Below, piece by piece: positions 9,186 through 17,670 of a DNA stretch of 64,000 nt. Positions within the stretch are counted from its first letter, which is position 1; every line of letters begins with the position of its first letter. The translations under genes and the position numbers were made by a program. The stretch spans positions 62,001 to 126,000 of the forward strand of contig JAUNPS010000005.1 of assembly GCA_030536575.1 (NCBI GenBank). The letters are read 5' to 3'. This DNA comes from Eubacteriales bacterium (lineage in GTDB: Bacteria > Bacillota > Clostridia > Lachnospirales > Lachnospiraceae). The notes below the pieces were generated by a model. That model made no database searches, had not been told where the DNA came from, and worked only from the letters and a program-made list of their open reading frames with translations.

Positions 9186-10016
9186 CTAATAAATCAGATG
9201 CCGCAGACAGGGCGCCAGCAGGACGCCTTCCCGCACATCGTACCCATAGCGGTCACTTTCCCGGATGCAGATCCCCACAAAACGGTGGGCGGCTTCCGCC
9301 GCTTCCACAAGCCCGCTTCCATTTAACAGCGCTCCCAAAAGCACCGCCGCAAACAAATCTCCCGTTCCCGGATAGGCACGTCCTTCCTTTTTCTTTTTCA
9401 AAAGACTGAGCTTCCCGGACTCCCAGACCGCGATCCCCATTTCCGTCTCCGGGCAGGGCACGCTGGTAATCACGATCTGCACCGCCCCAAGGCTTTCCAG
9501 CCCCCGGCAGATCCGCTCCAACTTCTCCATGCTGCACACCGGCTCAAACGCCTCCCCTGTCAGAAAACAGCTCTCCGTATAATTCGGTGTCAGAATCCGG
9601 CTGTAATGCAAAATCCCTTTCAGGGCATCCCGGTACGTCTCATCAAAATTTGCATAGTAGCGCCCATGATCCGCCATAATCGGATCAAGCAGCACCTCCG
9701 TATGCGGATAAAACACCATCCATTCCCGGATCCTGGCCACTGCCTCCTGACTTCCCAGATACCCGATGAACACCGCGTCAAACTCCACCCCGCAGCTTCG
9801 CAGATGCCTGGCCGCATCCACCGGGAAATCCGCCAGAGAATGCACCGCCGGCTTTCCAAAGCCCCCGGTATGGGTGGACAGCGCCATCGTCGGCACCGGG
9901 CAGGCCTCAATGCCCATCGCCGACAGCGCCGGAAGAATATTCGTCATGGCAGCCTTCCCCACCGTACAGAGGTCATGGATTACGGCTGCCCGTTTTACTG
10001 GTTTCTTTTTCATCAT
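9186..10016 (-). CDS. Pyridoxal/pyridoxamine kinase (PdxK/PdxY type)
   Basis: This ribokinase-fold kinase of the vitamin B6 salvage family phosphorylates pyridoxal or related B6 vitamers. The 276-residue protein carries VIHDLCTVGKAAMTN at the start, STHTGGFGKP, FIGYLGS, LDPIMADHG, LTPNYTES and, near the C-terminus, YPGTGDLFAAVLLG with the catalytic GTGD. The ATG at 10016 overlaps the stop of the upstream flippase gene as ATGA. A second ATG follows directly at 10013, and GCAGGA precedes both, so the exact start is uncertain by one codon. The overlap implies coupling to the flippase gene. Confidence 0.88.
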   Translation of the reverse strand: MMKKKPVKRAAVIHDLCTVGKAAMTNILPALSAMGIEACPVPTMALSTHTGGFGKPAVHSLADFPVDAARHLRSCGVEFDAVFIGYLGSQEAVARIREWMVFYPHTEVLLDPIMADHGRYYANFDETYRDALKGILHYSRILTPNYTESCFLTGEAFEPVCSMEKLERICRGLESLGAVQIVITSVPCPETEMGIAVWESGKLSLLKKKKEGRAYPGTGDLFAAVLLGALLNGSGLVEAAEAAHRFVGICIRESDRYGYDVREGVLLAPCLRHLIY

Positions 10017-11662
10017 AAGATCCTGCATTTTTTCAGGATGGAAACGATCAGCGCGCCCTTGGGAAGCCCGGCAATCTCGCTCTCGCTCATCCCCTTTAAT
10101 TTGATCAGCACCACTGCATAAACGACCACACCGGCCAGGATTCCCAGGATGCAGGAGATCGCATTGCCCGCGAACAGGTCAAACAGCCGGTAAACGCCAT
10201 AAGCCGCGACTCCCATCACGCCGGAAGCCGCCAGCGGGATCAGGAATGTCCGCATAATCTCCTGATGGTAGGAAATGCACTGACGGATCGCAACGGCATT
10301 CAGGATGCACAGAATCAGCGCAAAAATCGTATTCGCATAAACCACCCCGTAAATATTCAGCTTCAGGAACCGAAGGAAAATGTACAGGGAGATCATATGG
10401 ATGATCAGGGCAAACGTCGTGTTATACAGCGGCTTTTTCATTTCGCCGAGGCCCTGCAGGATTCCTGTGGTCAGGGTAGACAGCGCAAGCAGGACGATCA
10501 GCAGGGCGCCCTGCTGCATAATTCCCGCCGTCAGCGACTTCGAATCGCCGAAGATCAGCTGCATGATCGGGGAGGCCAAAGCCGCCATCCCCACCGCGCA
10601 GGGAATCGTGATGATCATCGTATAACGGATGGAATCCCGCACCTTCGTAGCTGCTTCCCGGTAGTTCTTATCCGCCATGGCATTCGTCAGGGCCGGAACC
10701 ACCGAGGGCGACAGACAGGACGCGATGGACAGGGGCACATTCATCAGAACCCGGTATTTTCCGGTGTAGATGCCCCAGATGGTACTGTACTGTTTTTCCG
10801 TATAGCCCTGGGAGGCCAGGACATTGTTAAAAACGCCCTGATCCAGGATCGTCCCGATATTGTAAACAAAGGTGCTCAGGACAATCGGCACAATCGTGAC
10901 AATGATCGCATGATAAATGGCCCTGTCCGATTCCAGGCGTTTCGTGGTATCCCGGCGCATATGCTTCCGGAATGTTCTCTGATAGGAAACATAAACAAAA
11001 ACGAGAAAGACGAGCGCCACCGCAATGCTGATGACCGTGCCGGACGTACCGCCTGCCGCCCCGTAGGAGGGGCCAAGGCTGGAATCCCCGGTGGACTCGG
11101 CCAGCCCCAGGCCGATATTCATCATAACGCTTGCGCCCAGCACAGAAAAGACCGCATTTACAATCTGCTCGATGACCTGGGACGTGGCCGTGGGAACCAT
11201 GGTCTCATGGCCCTGGAAAAAGCCGCGGAACGCCCCGGCAATGGCGAACAGGAAGATCGCGGGCGAAAGCACCCGAAGGGCCAGAGCCGCAGGCGCTACC
11301 CCCATGATCGTCTTCGTGATCACCCCCGCCAGAAGGAAGGTCAGGACCGCCACCACTGCCCCGGCAACGATCGCAAACTTCATGGCGCACCGGAACACCT
11401 TGTGGGCATTCCGGGCCTGGCCGGTATGCAGACGCTCGGAAACCAGTCTGGAAATGGCCAGGGGCAGGCTGAAGGTGGAGATCATCAGCAGGATATTGTA
11501 AATTTCATTTGCAGTCGAATAATAGGCAATGCCGTCGTCGCCTAAGATGTTCGTCAGGGGAATCCGGTAGATCATCCCGATAATTCTGGCGATAAAGGAA
11601 GCGGCTACCAGAATGCTCCCCTGCACTAAATAGTTTTTACTGTTTTTGCTTTTGTTTCCCAC
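10013..11662 (-). CDS. SpoVB/YtgP-type polysaccharide or lipid flippase (MOP superfamily)
   Basis: This is a 549-residue integral membrane protein with about 14 hydrophobic segments. The start YLVQGSILVAASFIARIIG and IYRIPLTNILGDDGIAYY match the SpoVB/MurJ-like MOP flippases that move lipid-linked glycans across the cytoplasmic membrane in cell-wall or spore-cortex assembly. The start is GTG at 11662 with GAGGT upstream. It stands 24 bp after the DUF3048 gene and overlaps the pyridoxal kinase gene by 4 bp. Which member it is (SpoVB, YtgP/MurJ, or a polysaccharide exporter) cannot be settled by reading. Confidence 0.88.
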   Translation of the reverse strand: MGNKSKNSKNYLVQGSILVAASFIARIIGMIYRIPLTNILGDDGIAYYSTANEIYNILLMISTFSLPLAISRLVSERLHTGQARNAHKVFRCAMKFAIVAGAVVAVLTFLLAGVITKTIMGVAPAALALRVLSPAIFLFAIAGAFRGFFQGHETMVPTATSQVIEQIVNAVFSVLGASVMMNIGLGLAESTGDSSLGPSYGAAGGTSGTVISIAVALVFLVFVYVSYQRTFRKHMRRDTTKRLESDRAIYHAIIVTIVPIVLSTFVYNIGTILDQGVFNNVLASQGYTEKQYSTIWGIYTGKYRVLMNVPLSIASCLSPSVVPALTNAMADKNYREAATKVRDSIRYTMIITIPCAVGMAALASPIMQLIFGDSKSLTAGIMQQGALLIVLLALSTLTTGILQGLGEMKKPLYNTTFALIIHMISLYIFLRFLKLNIYGVVYANTIFALILCILNAVAIRQCISYHQEIMRTFLIPLAASGVMGVAAYGVYRLFDLFAGNAISCILGILAGVVVYAVVLIKLKGMSESEIAGLPKGALIVSILKKCRIL

Positions 11663-11686
11663 AACATACCTCGCTAAAAACCGTTT

Positions 11687-12847
11687 TTATTCGATGGTGA
11701 TATCCGACGCTCCCGCTTCCCGGATGATGCAGACCCAGGTCTTGCCCTGGTTCAGCGTGATCTCATTCCCGTTCTCGTCATAGTATCTGGCCGGAGAGGA
11801 ATATTTTTCCGGCTCGTCGGTAGACCAGGTGCATTTCTGGTAAGCGCCCTTGGTGAAGTAGTAGGCGTCTCCGCCGGATTTCGTGTCGAATTTCAGGTAG
11901 CCGTGATCATCGTAATTCTCGCAGTAGCATACCTGGAAGATGACGTTGTCATATGCTAACGCTTCGCCGGTCAGCTCGTCGATCTGGGCGGAACCATACT
12001 GATAACGGTAGTATACGCCCTCTTCCGCATTGTACTCAAACCAGGGCTGGTTTACCGGATAGCCCGGAGACATCTTCGTAGCGGATCCCGTAGTCGGGAC
12101 AACGGTCTGGCCGTCCGCCGCGAACTGGTAGTGGCCGGAAAAGCCGGCATAGTGCAGTTTGTTATATTCGAGACGGTCAATCGCGGTCTGAAGCTGGTCG
12201 TAGCTGGTGTAGCAGTTATGCGGCGCTACCCGGTCGGTGGTGCGGTAGAAAATGTCCTCGCCGCAGTAGCCGTCCAATGAGCCTGCGCCTTCCTGGTACT
12301 GGAGGCCGCTGATGTTGTCGATGCCGGGGGCATTTAATTTGTCCACGGCGTAGACAGCCTGTCCGTAATGCACGTAAATGGCGTCAAATTCCTGGGCGAA
12401 ATCGATGAAATAGTCACGGCAGCTGCGGACGGAACCGATCTTGTCCAGGTCGTAGGTCTCGAAAATCCCCATCAGACGGGTCAGAAGGCCTTCTACCGGC
12501 GCTTCATAGACAACGCCTGCCTGGGCGATGCCTGCCTGGGGGCATGCGTCCACAATGTTATTCAGCATGATCGCCATGGGACGTTTGGAAGCAACTTCCG
12601 CGTCCACGATCTCTCCGGTAAGGGTGCTGCGGGTGGTTTCCGCGCTCACGGCCGTGGTGTCCGCTGCCTGGGTCTCCGCTGCGGTATCCTGGGCGTCCGC
12701 TTCCTGCTGGGTGCCAGTCACACTGATGAGATCCTCCGCCATGCCTTTGGCGGTCACTTCGTTCGGCTGTATCTGCGCGCTGCTGGCATAACCGGAAACA
12801 CCGATGGCCGCAACGGATAAAAGTGCCGCTACAATTAATTTCTTCAT
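11687..12847 (-). CDS. DUF3048 (YerB-like) exported protein
   Basis: The protein has 386 residues and an N-terminal signal (MKKLIVAALLSVAAIGVSG), a Thr/Ala/Gln-rich spacer to about residue 75, then the DUF3048 domain: RPMAIMLNNIVDACPQAGIA, VYEAPVEGLLTRLMGIF, IGSVRSCRDYF and HYGQ, with the second half ending KTWVCIIREAG. B. subtilis YerB is the best-known relative and is a lipoprotein of unknown function. Here the position expected for the lipobox cysteine (VSG-C-A) is Tyr20, so lipidation is doubtful. The gene follows ybeY by 28 bp. Confidence 0.9.
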   Translation of the reverse strand: MKKLIVAALLSVAAIGVSGYASSAQIQPNEVTAKGMAEDLISVTGTQQEADAQDTAAETQAADTTAVSAETTRSTLTGEIVDAEVASKRPMAIMLNNIVDACPQAGIAQAGVVYEAPVEGLLTRLMGIFETYDLDKIGSVRSCRDYFIDFAQEFDAIYVHYGQAVYAVDKLNAPGIDNISGLQYQEGAGSLDGYCGEDIFYRTTDRVAPHNCYTSYDQLQTAIDRLEYNKLHYAGFSGHYQFAADGQTVVPTTGSATKMSPGYPVNQPWFEYNAEEGVYYRYQYGSAQIDELTGEALAYDNVIFQVCYCENYDDHGYLKFDTKSGGDAYYFTKGAYQKCTWSTDEPEKYSSPARYYDENGNEITLNQGKTWVCIIREAGASDITIE

Positions 12848-12875
12848 ACTCTACCTCTTTCTCTGAATGAATCAG

Positions 12876-13370
12876 TTATCTATTTATGTCAAGCAGCTTC
12901 AGGATTTCGTCCTGTCTGCTTTCCATCGCGGTGCGTTCTGCTTCTTCCATGTGGTCATAGCCCATCAGGTGAAGCATGCTGTGGGTGATCAGGAATGCGT
13001 ATTCCCGTTCTACGGAATGGCCGAATTCCTGGGCCTGGGAAAAGACCCGGTCGCCGTTTAAAACAATGTCTCCAAGGAGCAGCTCCCCGCTGTCCGGATC
13101 AAAGGAGTCCGGGTCCTCTTCCATCAGGGAAAAATCGCCAGGCTTCGGATAAAGCTGCATCGGGAAGGACAAAACGTCCGTCTCCTTGTCAATGCCCCGG
13201 AATTTTTGGTTCATCTCCTGCATCTGGGGTCCCCCCACAAGGAGCAGGCTGATCTGGGATTCATAGGGGCATCCTTCCGAATCCAGACACGCTTCAATCA
13301 CGGTTTTGGCCAGCTCTTCCGGGGAAAAGGGCCATTCTTTCCCGTATTCATCTTCATATATGACTGTCAT
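12876..13370 (-). CDS. ybeY: Endoribonuclease YbeY (rRNA maturation/quality control)
   Basis: This metal-dependent single-strand RNase acts in 16S rRNA 3'-end processing and ribosome quality control. The 164-residue protein contains RGIDKETDVLSFPM and the zinc-binding motif HSMLHLMGYDH near the C-terminus, both diagnostic. The ATG at 13370 follows AGAGGAGGAAAT, an excellent ribosome site. The frame stays open 19 codons further up but has no good site there. It overlaps phoH by 17 bp, as in many Firmicutes where phoH-ybeY are paired. Confidence 0.96.
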   Translation of the reverse strand: MTVIYEDEYGKEWPFSPEELAKTVIEACLDSEGCPYESQISLLLVGGPQMQEMNQKFRGIDKETDVLSFPMQLYPKPGDFSLMEEDPDSFDPDSGELLLGDIVLNGDRVFSQAQEFGHSVEREYAFLITHSMLHLMGYDHMEEAERTAMESRQDEILKLLDINR

Positions 13371-14361
13371 ATTTCCTCCTCTGGGCTTTTGGCCCGTTTG
13401 TATTCTGGCGGCTTTCGTAAGCCTCATAGGCGTTTACGATCTTCTGTACCAGGGGATGGCGCACCACGTCCTTGCTTGTCAGGGTACAAAACGAGATTTC
13501 TTCCACATCTTTTAAGACCTTCAGGGCCACGTCCAGGCCGGAAGCCTGCTCTTTGGGAAGGTCTTTCTGGCTTAAATCACCGGTGATGATGACTTTCGAG
13601 CCAAAGCCGATGCGGGTCAGGAACATCTTCATCTGGGCGGGGGTGGTATTCTGGGCCTCATCCAGGATGATAAAGGCATTATCCAGGGTTCGCCCGCGCA
13701 TGTAGGCCAGGGGCGCCACTTCGATCAGACCCTTTTCCATGTTCCGCGCATAGCTCTCCGGCCCCATGATCTGGTAGAGGGCGTCATAGAGCGGGCGCAG
13801 ATAAGGGTCTACCTTACTCTGGAGATCCCCCGGCAGAAATCCCAGTTTTTCGCCTGCCTCGATGGCCGGACGCGTCAGGATAATGCGGCTGACCTCTTCG
13901 TTTTTGAAAGCGGTGATCCCCATGGCCATGGCCAGATAGGTCTTCCCGGTGCCGGCGGGGCCAAGGCCGAAGACGATCATGTTCTTCTGGATGGCTTCCA
14001 CGTATGCTTTTTGTCCGAGGGTTTTGGGCTTAATGGGTTTTCCGTTGATGGTATGGCAGATACAGTCCCCATCCAGCTCCACCAGAGAGGAGGTGTCGTT
14101 CTCCATAGCCAGTGAGATGGCGTAATCTACGTTTTGTTCCTGTATGGTGTTCCCGCGTTTGGAAAGCTCCAGAAGCTCCAGGAAGATCCCCTTGGCTCTG
14201 GAAGCCGCGGCTTCGTTTCCGATAATTTTCAGTTCTCCGTCTCGTGCGATGACGGTGACGTGCAGGGCGCGTTCGATCTTCTTCATATACTGGTCGAACT
14301 GGCCGAATACGTTTTTTTCATGTTCCACCGGAACCGATGCAATGGTTTCCACAATGCTCAT
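13354..14361 (-). CDS. phoH: PhoH-family ATPase (PhoL/YbeZ type)
   Basis: This cytoplasmic ATPase of the PhoH family partners with YbeY in ribosome/RNA metabolism. The 335-residue protein has a short N-terminal KH-like part, then FGLGPAGTGKTYLA (Walker A), ILTRPAIEAGEKLGFLPGD, and AFIILDEAQNTTPAQMK (Walker B), with VIITGDLSQKDLP as the Q/sensor region. The start at 14361 makes an ATGA overlap with the stop of yqfD. The upstream open frame (to 14430) encodes non-family residues. AAAGGA stands 11 nt before the ATG. Confidence 0.95.
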   Translation of the reverse strand: MSIVETIASVPVEHEKNVFGQFDQYMKKIERALHVTVIARDGELKIIGNEAAASRAKGIFLELLELSKRGNTIQEQNVDYAISLAMENDTSSLVELDGDCICHTINGKPIKPKTLGQKAYVEAIQKNMIVFGLGPAGTGKTYLAMAMGITAFKNEEVSRIILTRPAIEAGEKLGFLPGDLQSKVDPYLRPLYDALYQIMGPESYARNMEKGLIEVAPLAYMRGRTLDNAFIILDEAQNTTPAQMKMFLTRIGFGSKVIITGDLSQKDLPKEQASGLDVALKVLKDVEEISFCTLTSKDVVRHPLVQKIVNAYEAYESRQNTNGPKAQRRKYDSHI

Positions 14362-15524
14362 GATTCTATAGTCCTTTCCACTCTTTGTCCGGTATCCTGT
14401 ATCACAATCAAGTTTCCTGCTGTCACACAAGTTCTGGCGTCTGCATCTATTCTAACATTATTTTCAAATATTTGAACCCCCTTTTCTTTAATTTTTTCCA
14501 AATTTTTTTGAAAATGTGCTTCCGCCAGGGCGATTGCCTCCTCCTGCGTATAATTTTTCACCTGAATCTGGTATTCCCGCGCCCGTTTGACCTCCAAAGA
14601 GACGGGGAGATAAAAATTTCCGGACAGTTTTAACGGATATTCTTCGGTCAGAAGGTCACAGGTTTCGTATCCGGATCCCAGAAAGGGGAGCGCGAGATGC
14701 CACCCGCCCAGATACAGGCCAAAGGTCTGCGACTCCTCGCCCGTGTAGACCTTTTCTTCATAAACCATCGGGAAACTGTCCTGATAGGAAAGCACGGTTC
14801 GGATACGGATATCCGCATCCGCCGCGCAATACTGATAGCCAGCCGTTTCCCCGTCGTCGCCGACAATTTCGATTTGTCCGCTGACCAGCAGATCGCCCTT
14901 TTTCACTTCGCTTCCCGGCTGTACGGCGGGAATTCCCCGACGGGTGATGATGCTTTCGATCACACCGTCCGCGTCCGCCACCAGGTCGCTGGGCGGAAGG
15001 TCTTCTTCCGGTTCCGCCTGGACTTCATTGTTCTCCTGGACGCTGATCAGAAGCTGGGTGCCCTGGATTTTTACCGAAACCCAGGTGAAATTCCCGAACC
15101 TGCGCCGCATGGATGCGGCCAGCTCCTTGCAGTCCACCATCCCCCTCGGAACGCCGTAATAGACCCGGCTCTCTTTCAGGAAATCAAAGATCACATCCGC
15201 GGTCTGGGCCTGGTTCCCGGAAAGACGGATGTCCCAGATAAAAAAGGAGAGGAAAAACATCAGGAAAATCCCGGTAAACATCCCCAAAAACAGCATTTTC
15301 CGGTGACGGTAGCGGTACAAAAAGAAAGGCAGGCCCTCTTTGCGGACAATCCGCACCTGGGTTCTGCTTTTTCTGGCCAGGGGTTTTAGGGAACGGAACT
15401 CCGGCAGGGACAAGGTGGCGAGATACGAATTTCCGTCGCAGGTTAGATCGCGCAGGCAGATTTCCCGGTTGGCACACAGGTTTAAAAACCGGTCATAGGA
15501 CTGGCCGGTAATCCGAATCCGCAC
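14358..15524 (-). CDS. yqfD: Sporulation protein YqfD
   Basis: This 388-residue, mother-cell-type sporulation protein has an N-terminal basic domain, one membrane segment near residues 75-97 (MLFLGMFTGIFLMFFLSFFI) and an extracytoplasmic part containing VKKGDLLVSG. It belongs to the yqfC-yqfD-phoH-ybeY block typical of spore formers. The annotated start is GTG at 15524, but relatives usually begin about 12 residues earlier with a Leu/Ile-Arg-Tyr-Lys-Gly pattern. Upstream codons here read LIQRLIQYAKGS and fit that. They contain no ATG, and the good GGGAGG site at 15568-15573 lies 7 nt before a CTG at 15560. The true start is therefore probably a rare CTG at 15560. Confidence 0.92.
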   Translation of the reverse strand: MRIRITGQSYDRFLNLCANREICLRDLTCDGNSYLATLSLPEFRSLKPLARKSRTQVRIVRKEGLPFFLYRYRHRKMLFLGMFTGIFLMFFLSFFIWDIRLSGNQAQTADVIFDFLKESRVYYGVPRGMVDCKELAASMRRRFGNFTWVSVKIQGTQLLISVQENNEVQAEPEEDLPPSDLVADADGVIESIITRRGIPAVQPGSEVKKGDLLVSGQIEIVGDDGETAGYQYCAADADIRIRTVLSYQDSFPMVYEEKVYTGEESQTFGLYLGGWHLALPFLGSGYETCDLLTEEYPLKLSGNFYLPVSLEVKRAREYQIQVKNYTQEEAIALAEAHFQKNLEKIKEKGVQIFENNVRIDADARTCVTAGNLIVIQDTGQRVERTIES

Positions 15525-15567
15525 GCTGCCTTTTGCATACTGAATCAGTCTCTGGATCAGACAGACG

Positions 15568-15573
15568 CCTCCC
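15568..15573 (-). promoter_or_regulatory. Ribosome binding site pointing to a CTG start of yqfD
   Basis: GGGAGG on minus overlaps the stop codon of yqfC (15573-15575). It sits 7 nt before CTG at 15560 and 43 nt before the GTG at 15524. There is no ATG, GTG or TTG between them in frame, so the spacing favours the CTG. Confidence 0.45.
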
Positions 15574-15848
15574 TAACAATAGTGTATCTGTTCGATACGG
15601 CCGTTGATTTTCATTTCCTCGCCCGTGTAATAGGAAATGTACAGGGCGCTTCCCTCGATGACCAGGCGGCAGGTCTTGGTCTGCAAGGTTAAGCGGCTGT
15701 CCGTGTATTCCAGGATTCCCCGGTAGTTTTCCACCAGGACGCTCTCCTGCCCGGTTACGTGGACCAGGACGGCCCGGTCTGCCAGGTCTTCCGGGATTTG
15801 GGCGGCTTTGGCCATCCGTTTGAAAAGGGATTTTTCACTCGAACTCAT
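15573..15848 (-). CDS. yqfC: Sporulation protein YqfC (YabP/YqfC family)
   Basis: This is a small 91-residue protein of the YabP/YqfC family: DRAVLVHVTGQESVLVENYRG, LEYTDSRLTLQTKTCRLVIEG and a short C-terminal strand. Family members are mother-cell sporulation proteins conserved in Bacilli and Clostridia. YqfC is next to yqfD in nearly all of them, as here. The ATG at 15848 has only a weak upstream ribosome site (GGCGATG). It is the first gene of the yqfC-yqfD-phoH-ybeY run. Confidence 0.93.
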   Translation of the reverse strand: MSSSEKSLFKRMAKAAQIPEDLADRAVLVHVTGQESVLVENYRGILEYTDSRLTLQTKTCRLVIEGSALYISYYTGEEMKINGRIEQIHYC

Positions 15849-15911
15849 AGACTATCATCGCCGTTTATTACACAATATATGGAGGAAATCCGGGATTAGA
15901 ACCGTAGATTC

Positions 15912-16451
15912 CTAGAACAGGAGCATCCCGAACCAGGTGACGGTCTGGCTGTCGTAGAAGAAATCGATTCCGCCTTTTTCCGCCGCCGAGGTCACGAGGA
16001 TGCCGTAGCTTTCCACACAGGGGATCATTTTCTCCGGGAAACGGCAGGGGGCGTCCGGGTAGGCGCAGGTTTCGCAGATATCGCAGGATTCCGTGGACAG
16101 GGCCAGGGCGTCGATGCCTTCTTTTTTCAGGTCGGCGCGCAGGCCGCGCATGACTTCTTCGTGGGCTTCCCGCGTTTTCAGGGTTTCTTCCAGGAGGGCG
16201 GTGTCTTCCACTTCGGCAAGGGTGGTTACGAGCAATACGTCGGAATATTGCAGGCATTTTTCGCGGCAGGCTTCCACGGTCCCCACGCCGGGCGGGCAGG
16301 CCCAGGTGGTGTTATAGCGGGGGCATTCGGTTTCGCAGATGATGCGCACCCGTTCGGGAAACTCCAGGTCTTCCGGTTTCAGGAAAGCGTACTGGCAGAC
16401 CGGGTAGGCGGCCAGAAGCTGCTCGATTTTTTCTTGTTGTTCCTGTGTCAT
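15912..16451 (-). CDS. DUF2284 cysteine-rich metal-binding protein
   Basis: The 179-residue cytoplasmic protein is rich in cysteine: CETECPRYNTTWACPPGVGT, ACREKCLQY, ESCDICETCAYPDAPCRFPE. This is the DUF2284 pattern, predicted to bind a metal or an iron-sulfur cluster. Its function is unknown. It stands 22 bp after the GIY-YIG gene and 63 bp before yqfC, so it may be transcribed with the former. Confidence 0.9.
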   Translation of the reverse strand: MTQEQQEKIEQLLAAYPVCQYAFLKPEDLEFPERVRIICETECPRYNTTWACPPGVGTVEACREKCLQYSDVLLVTTLAEVEDTALLEETLKTREAHEEVMRGLRADLKKEGIDALALSTESCDICETCAYPDAPCRFPEKMIPCVESYGILVTSAAEKGGIDFFYDSQTVTWFGMLLF

Positions 16452-16473
16452 AAAGATTCCTCTTTTCCAAAAG

Positions 16474-17439
16474 TTAAGATAATTGTTCGACCGCGCCTGC
16501 GGGGGCGTGCAGAAGCTCCCCGTAAAGGATATCCCGGAAATCGATCAATTCTTTTTCCGTATAGCCTTTTAAGGCCTCCTCCGGGTGGGCGCGGGCTTTT
16601 GCCAAAAAGCGCTGCTTTTCGGCTTCGGAAATAGCCTCGGTTTCCGGAAAGCGCTCCGCATACGCGGCCATTCCGTGAAAGATGTAAAAAAGCTTTGTCC
16701 CGCCGGGGATCGGCACCTGATAGAGCAGTTCCCGTTCCGTCAGTTCCCGGTAGGAAACCAGGGTTTTCTGCAGATACAAAAATCCTTCCCGCAGATCCCG
16801 GAATTTTCCCGCCCGTTCGAAGAGCTGGTTTTTCGCGGCGTCTTCCATCCCGCGTTCGAGTGCCCGCAGGAAGCGCTCCATGGCCCTGGGCTCCTGAAAG
16901 ATTTCCAGCAGAAGGCTGCGGTTTTCCTCAAATTCTTCCCGGTTCAGCTTCTGCGGGAAGATGTGATAGGTAAGCTGGTAATGGCCGCGGTTCTTTCGCA
17001 GGGGATAGAGGTTTAACAGGCCGGCCATCAGGGCTTCGGCGCGGCCGCGGCTGCGCAGGGGGCCAAAGGAGTCCGGGCCCCGCTCCCAGGAGAGGGTCAG
17101 GGGCGTTTTCCGGGCGTCCCGGCCGACGGTCAGGTAGCTGTAATGGCCTTCGTTCTTCATCAGGACATTGAAAAAGGGCCGTACCTCTTTGATGCGGCTG
17201 CATTCCAAAAGCATGGCTTCCAGATGGGTGTCGGTGACGATGATTTCCAGGTCGGCGATGAATTTCTGCATGGTCTGGGCCTTTTCCCACTTGGGTTTGG
17301 GGACGAAGTAGGAATTTACGCGGCGTTTCAGGCACTTGCTTTTGCCGATGTAGATGATCGCGCCGGCTTCGTCGAGCATTTGGTAGATGCCGGGGGCGGC
17401 GGGGAGGGTTTCCAGTTTTTGTCGTAATTGGTCGTTCAT
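16474..17439 (-). CDS. GIY-YIG nuclease, UvrC-like short protein
   Basis: The 321-residue protein begins like UvrC: LPAAPGIYQMLDEAGAIIYI followed by GKSKCLKRRVNSYF and TDTHLEAMLLECSRIKEVRP. This is the GIY-YIG endonuclease domain (about residues 10-95). A later segment, AAKNQLFERAGKFRDLREG, resembles the UVR motif by which UvrC contacts UvrB. The UvrC C-terminal endonuclease and helix-hairpin-helix domains are absent, so it resembles Cho-like or other stand-alone UvrC N-terminal paralogues rather than UvrC. The role may be an auxiliary 3' incision in excision repair. That is inference. Confidence 0.85.
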   Translation of the reverse strand: MNDQLRQKLETLPAAPGIYQMLDEAGAIIYIGKSKCLKRRVNSYFVPKPKWEKAQTMQKFIADLEIIVTDTHLEAMLLECSRIKEVRPFFNVLMKNEGHYSYLTVGRDARKTPLTLSWERGPDSFGPLRSRGRAEALMAGLLNLYPLRKNRGHYQLTYHIFPQKLNREEFEENRSLLLEIFQEPRAMERFLRALERGMEDAAKNQLFERAGKFRDLREGFLYLQKTLVSYRELTERELLYQVPIPGGTKLFYIFHGMAAYAERFPETEAISEAEKQRFLAKARAHPEEALKGYTEKELIDFRDILYGELLHAPAGAVEQLS

Positions 17440-17479
17440 AATACGTTTATTATAAGTTCAAAATGCCGAAATGGCAAGA

Positions 17480-17510
17480 AAAAGCATCTGCCGTTTTGAC
17501 AGATGCTTTT
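17480..17510 (-). terminator. Intrinsic terminator (GH31 gene, downstream of the inserted element)
   Basis: A perfect 11-bp stem, AAAAGCATCTG (17480-17490) with CAGATGCTTTT (17500-17510), has a 9-nt loop. On minus it is followed by TTTTTCTT. Transcripts from the GH31 gene would run through the 142-bp insertion before ending here. Confidence 0.8.
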
Positions 17511-17515
17511 CACAC

Positions 17516-17657
17516 ATTACTGTTCACTCGTACCTCGTTCCAGTAACGATTCACAGGCTCATTTTAAGTTTTGCTTCGCAAAAGAGCCTGCTCACTCCTG
17601 AATCACGTTCTTACGTACCTGAGCAGCTAAGTGCTCAGGTACTGTCTGAACAGTAAC
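17516..17657. mobile_element. Small hairpin-rich insertion (MITE-like), copy 1, 142 bp
   Basis: The 142-bp unit has its second copy at 45343-45484, identical at 135 of 142 positions and the same length. Its ends are inverted: TTACTGTTCA at 17517 and TGAACAGTAA ending 17656. It is flanked on both sides by TTTCACAC (17508-17515 and 17658-17665), consistent with an 8-bp target duplication. Inside are three stem-loops: TTACTG...CAGTAA, CAGGCTC...GAGCCTG enclosing TTTTGC-TTC-GCAAAA, and the perfect 11-bp stem GTACCTGAGCA...TGCTCAGGTAC. It has no gene of its own. It lies between the GH31 stop and its terminator. Confidence 0.8.
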
Positions 17658-17670
17658 TTTCACACATTTT

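Noticed and set aside
10265..11545. 426-residue plus-strand ORF
   Set aside because: It is antisense to the flippase, is Arg/Gln/His-rich and lacks a ribosome site. The minus frame has the membrane-protein pattern.
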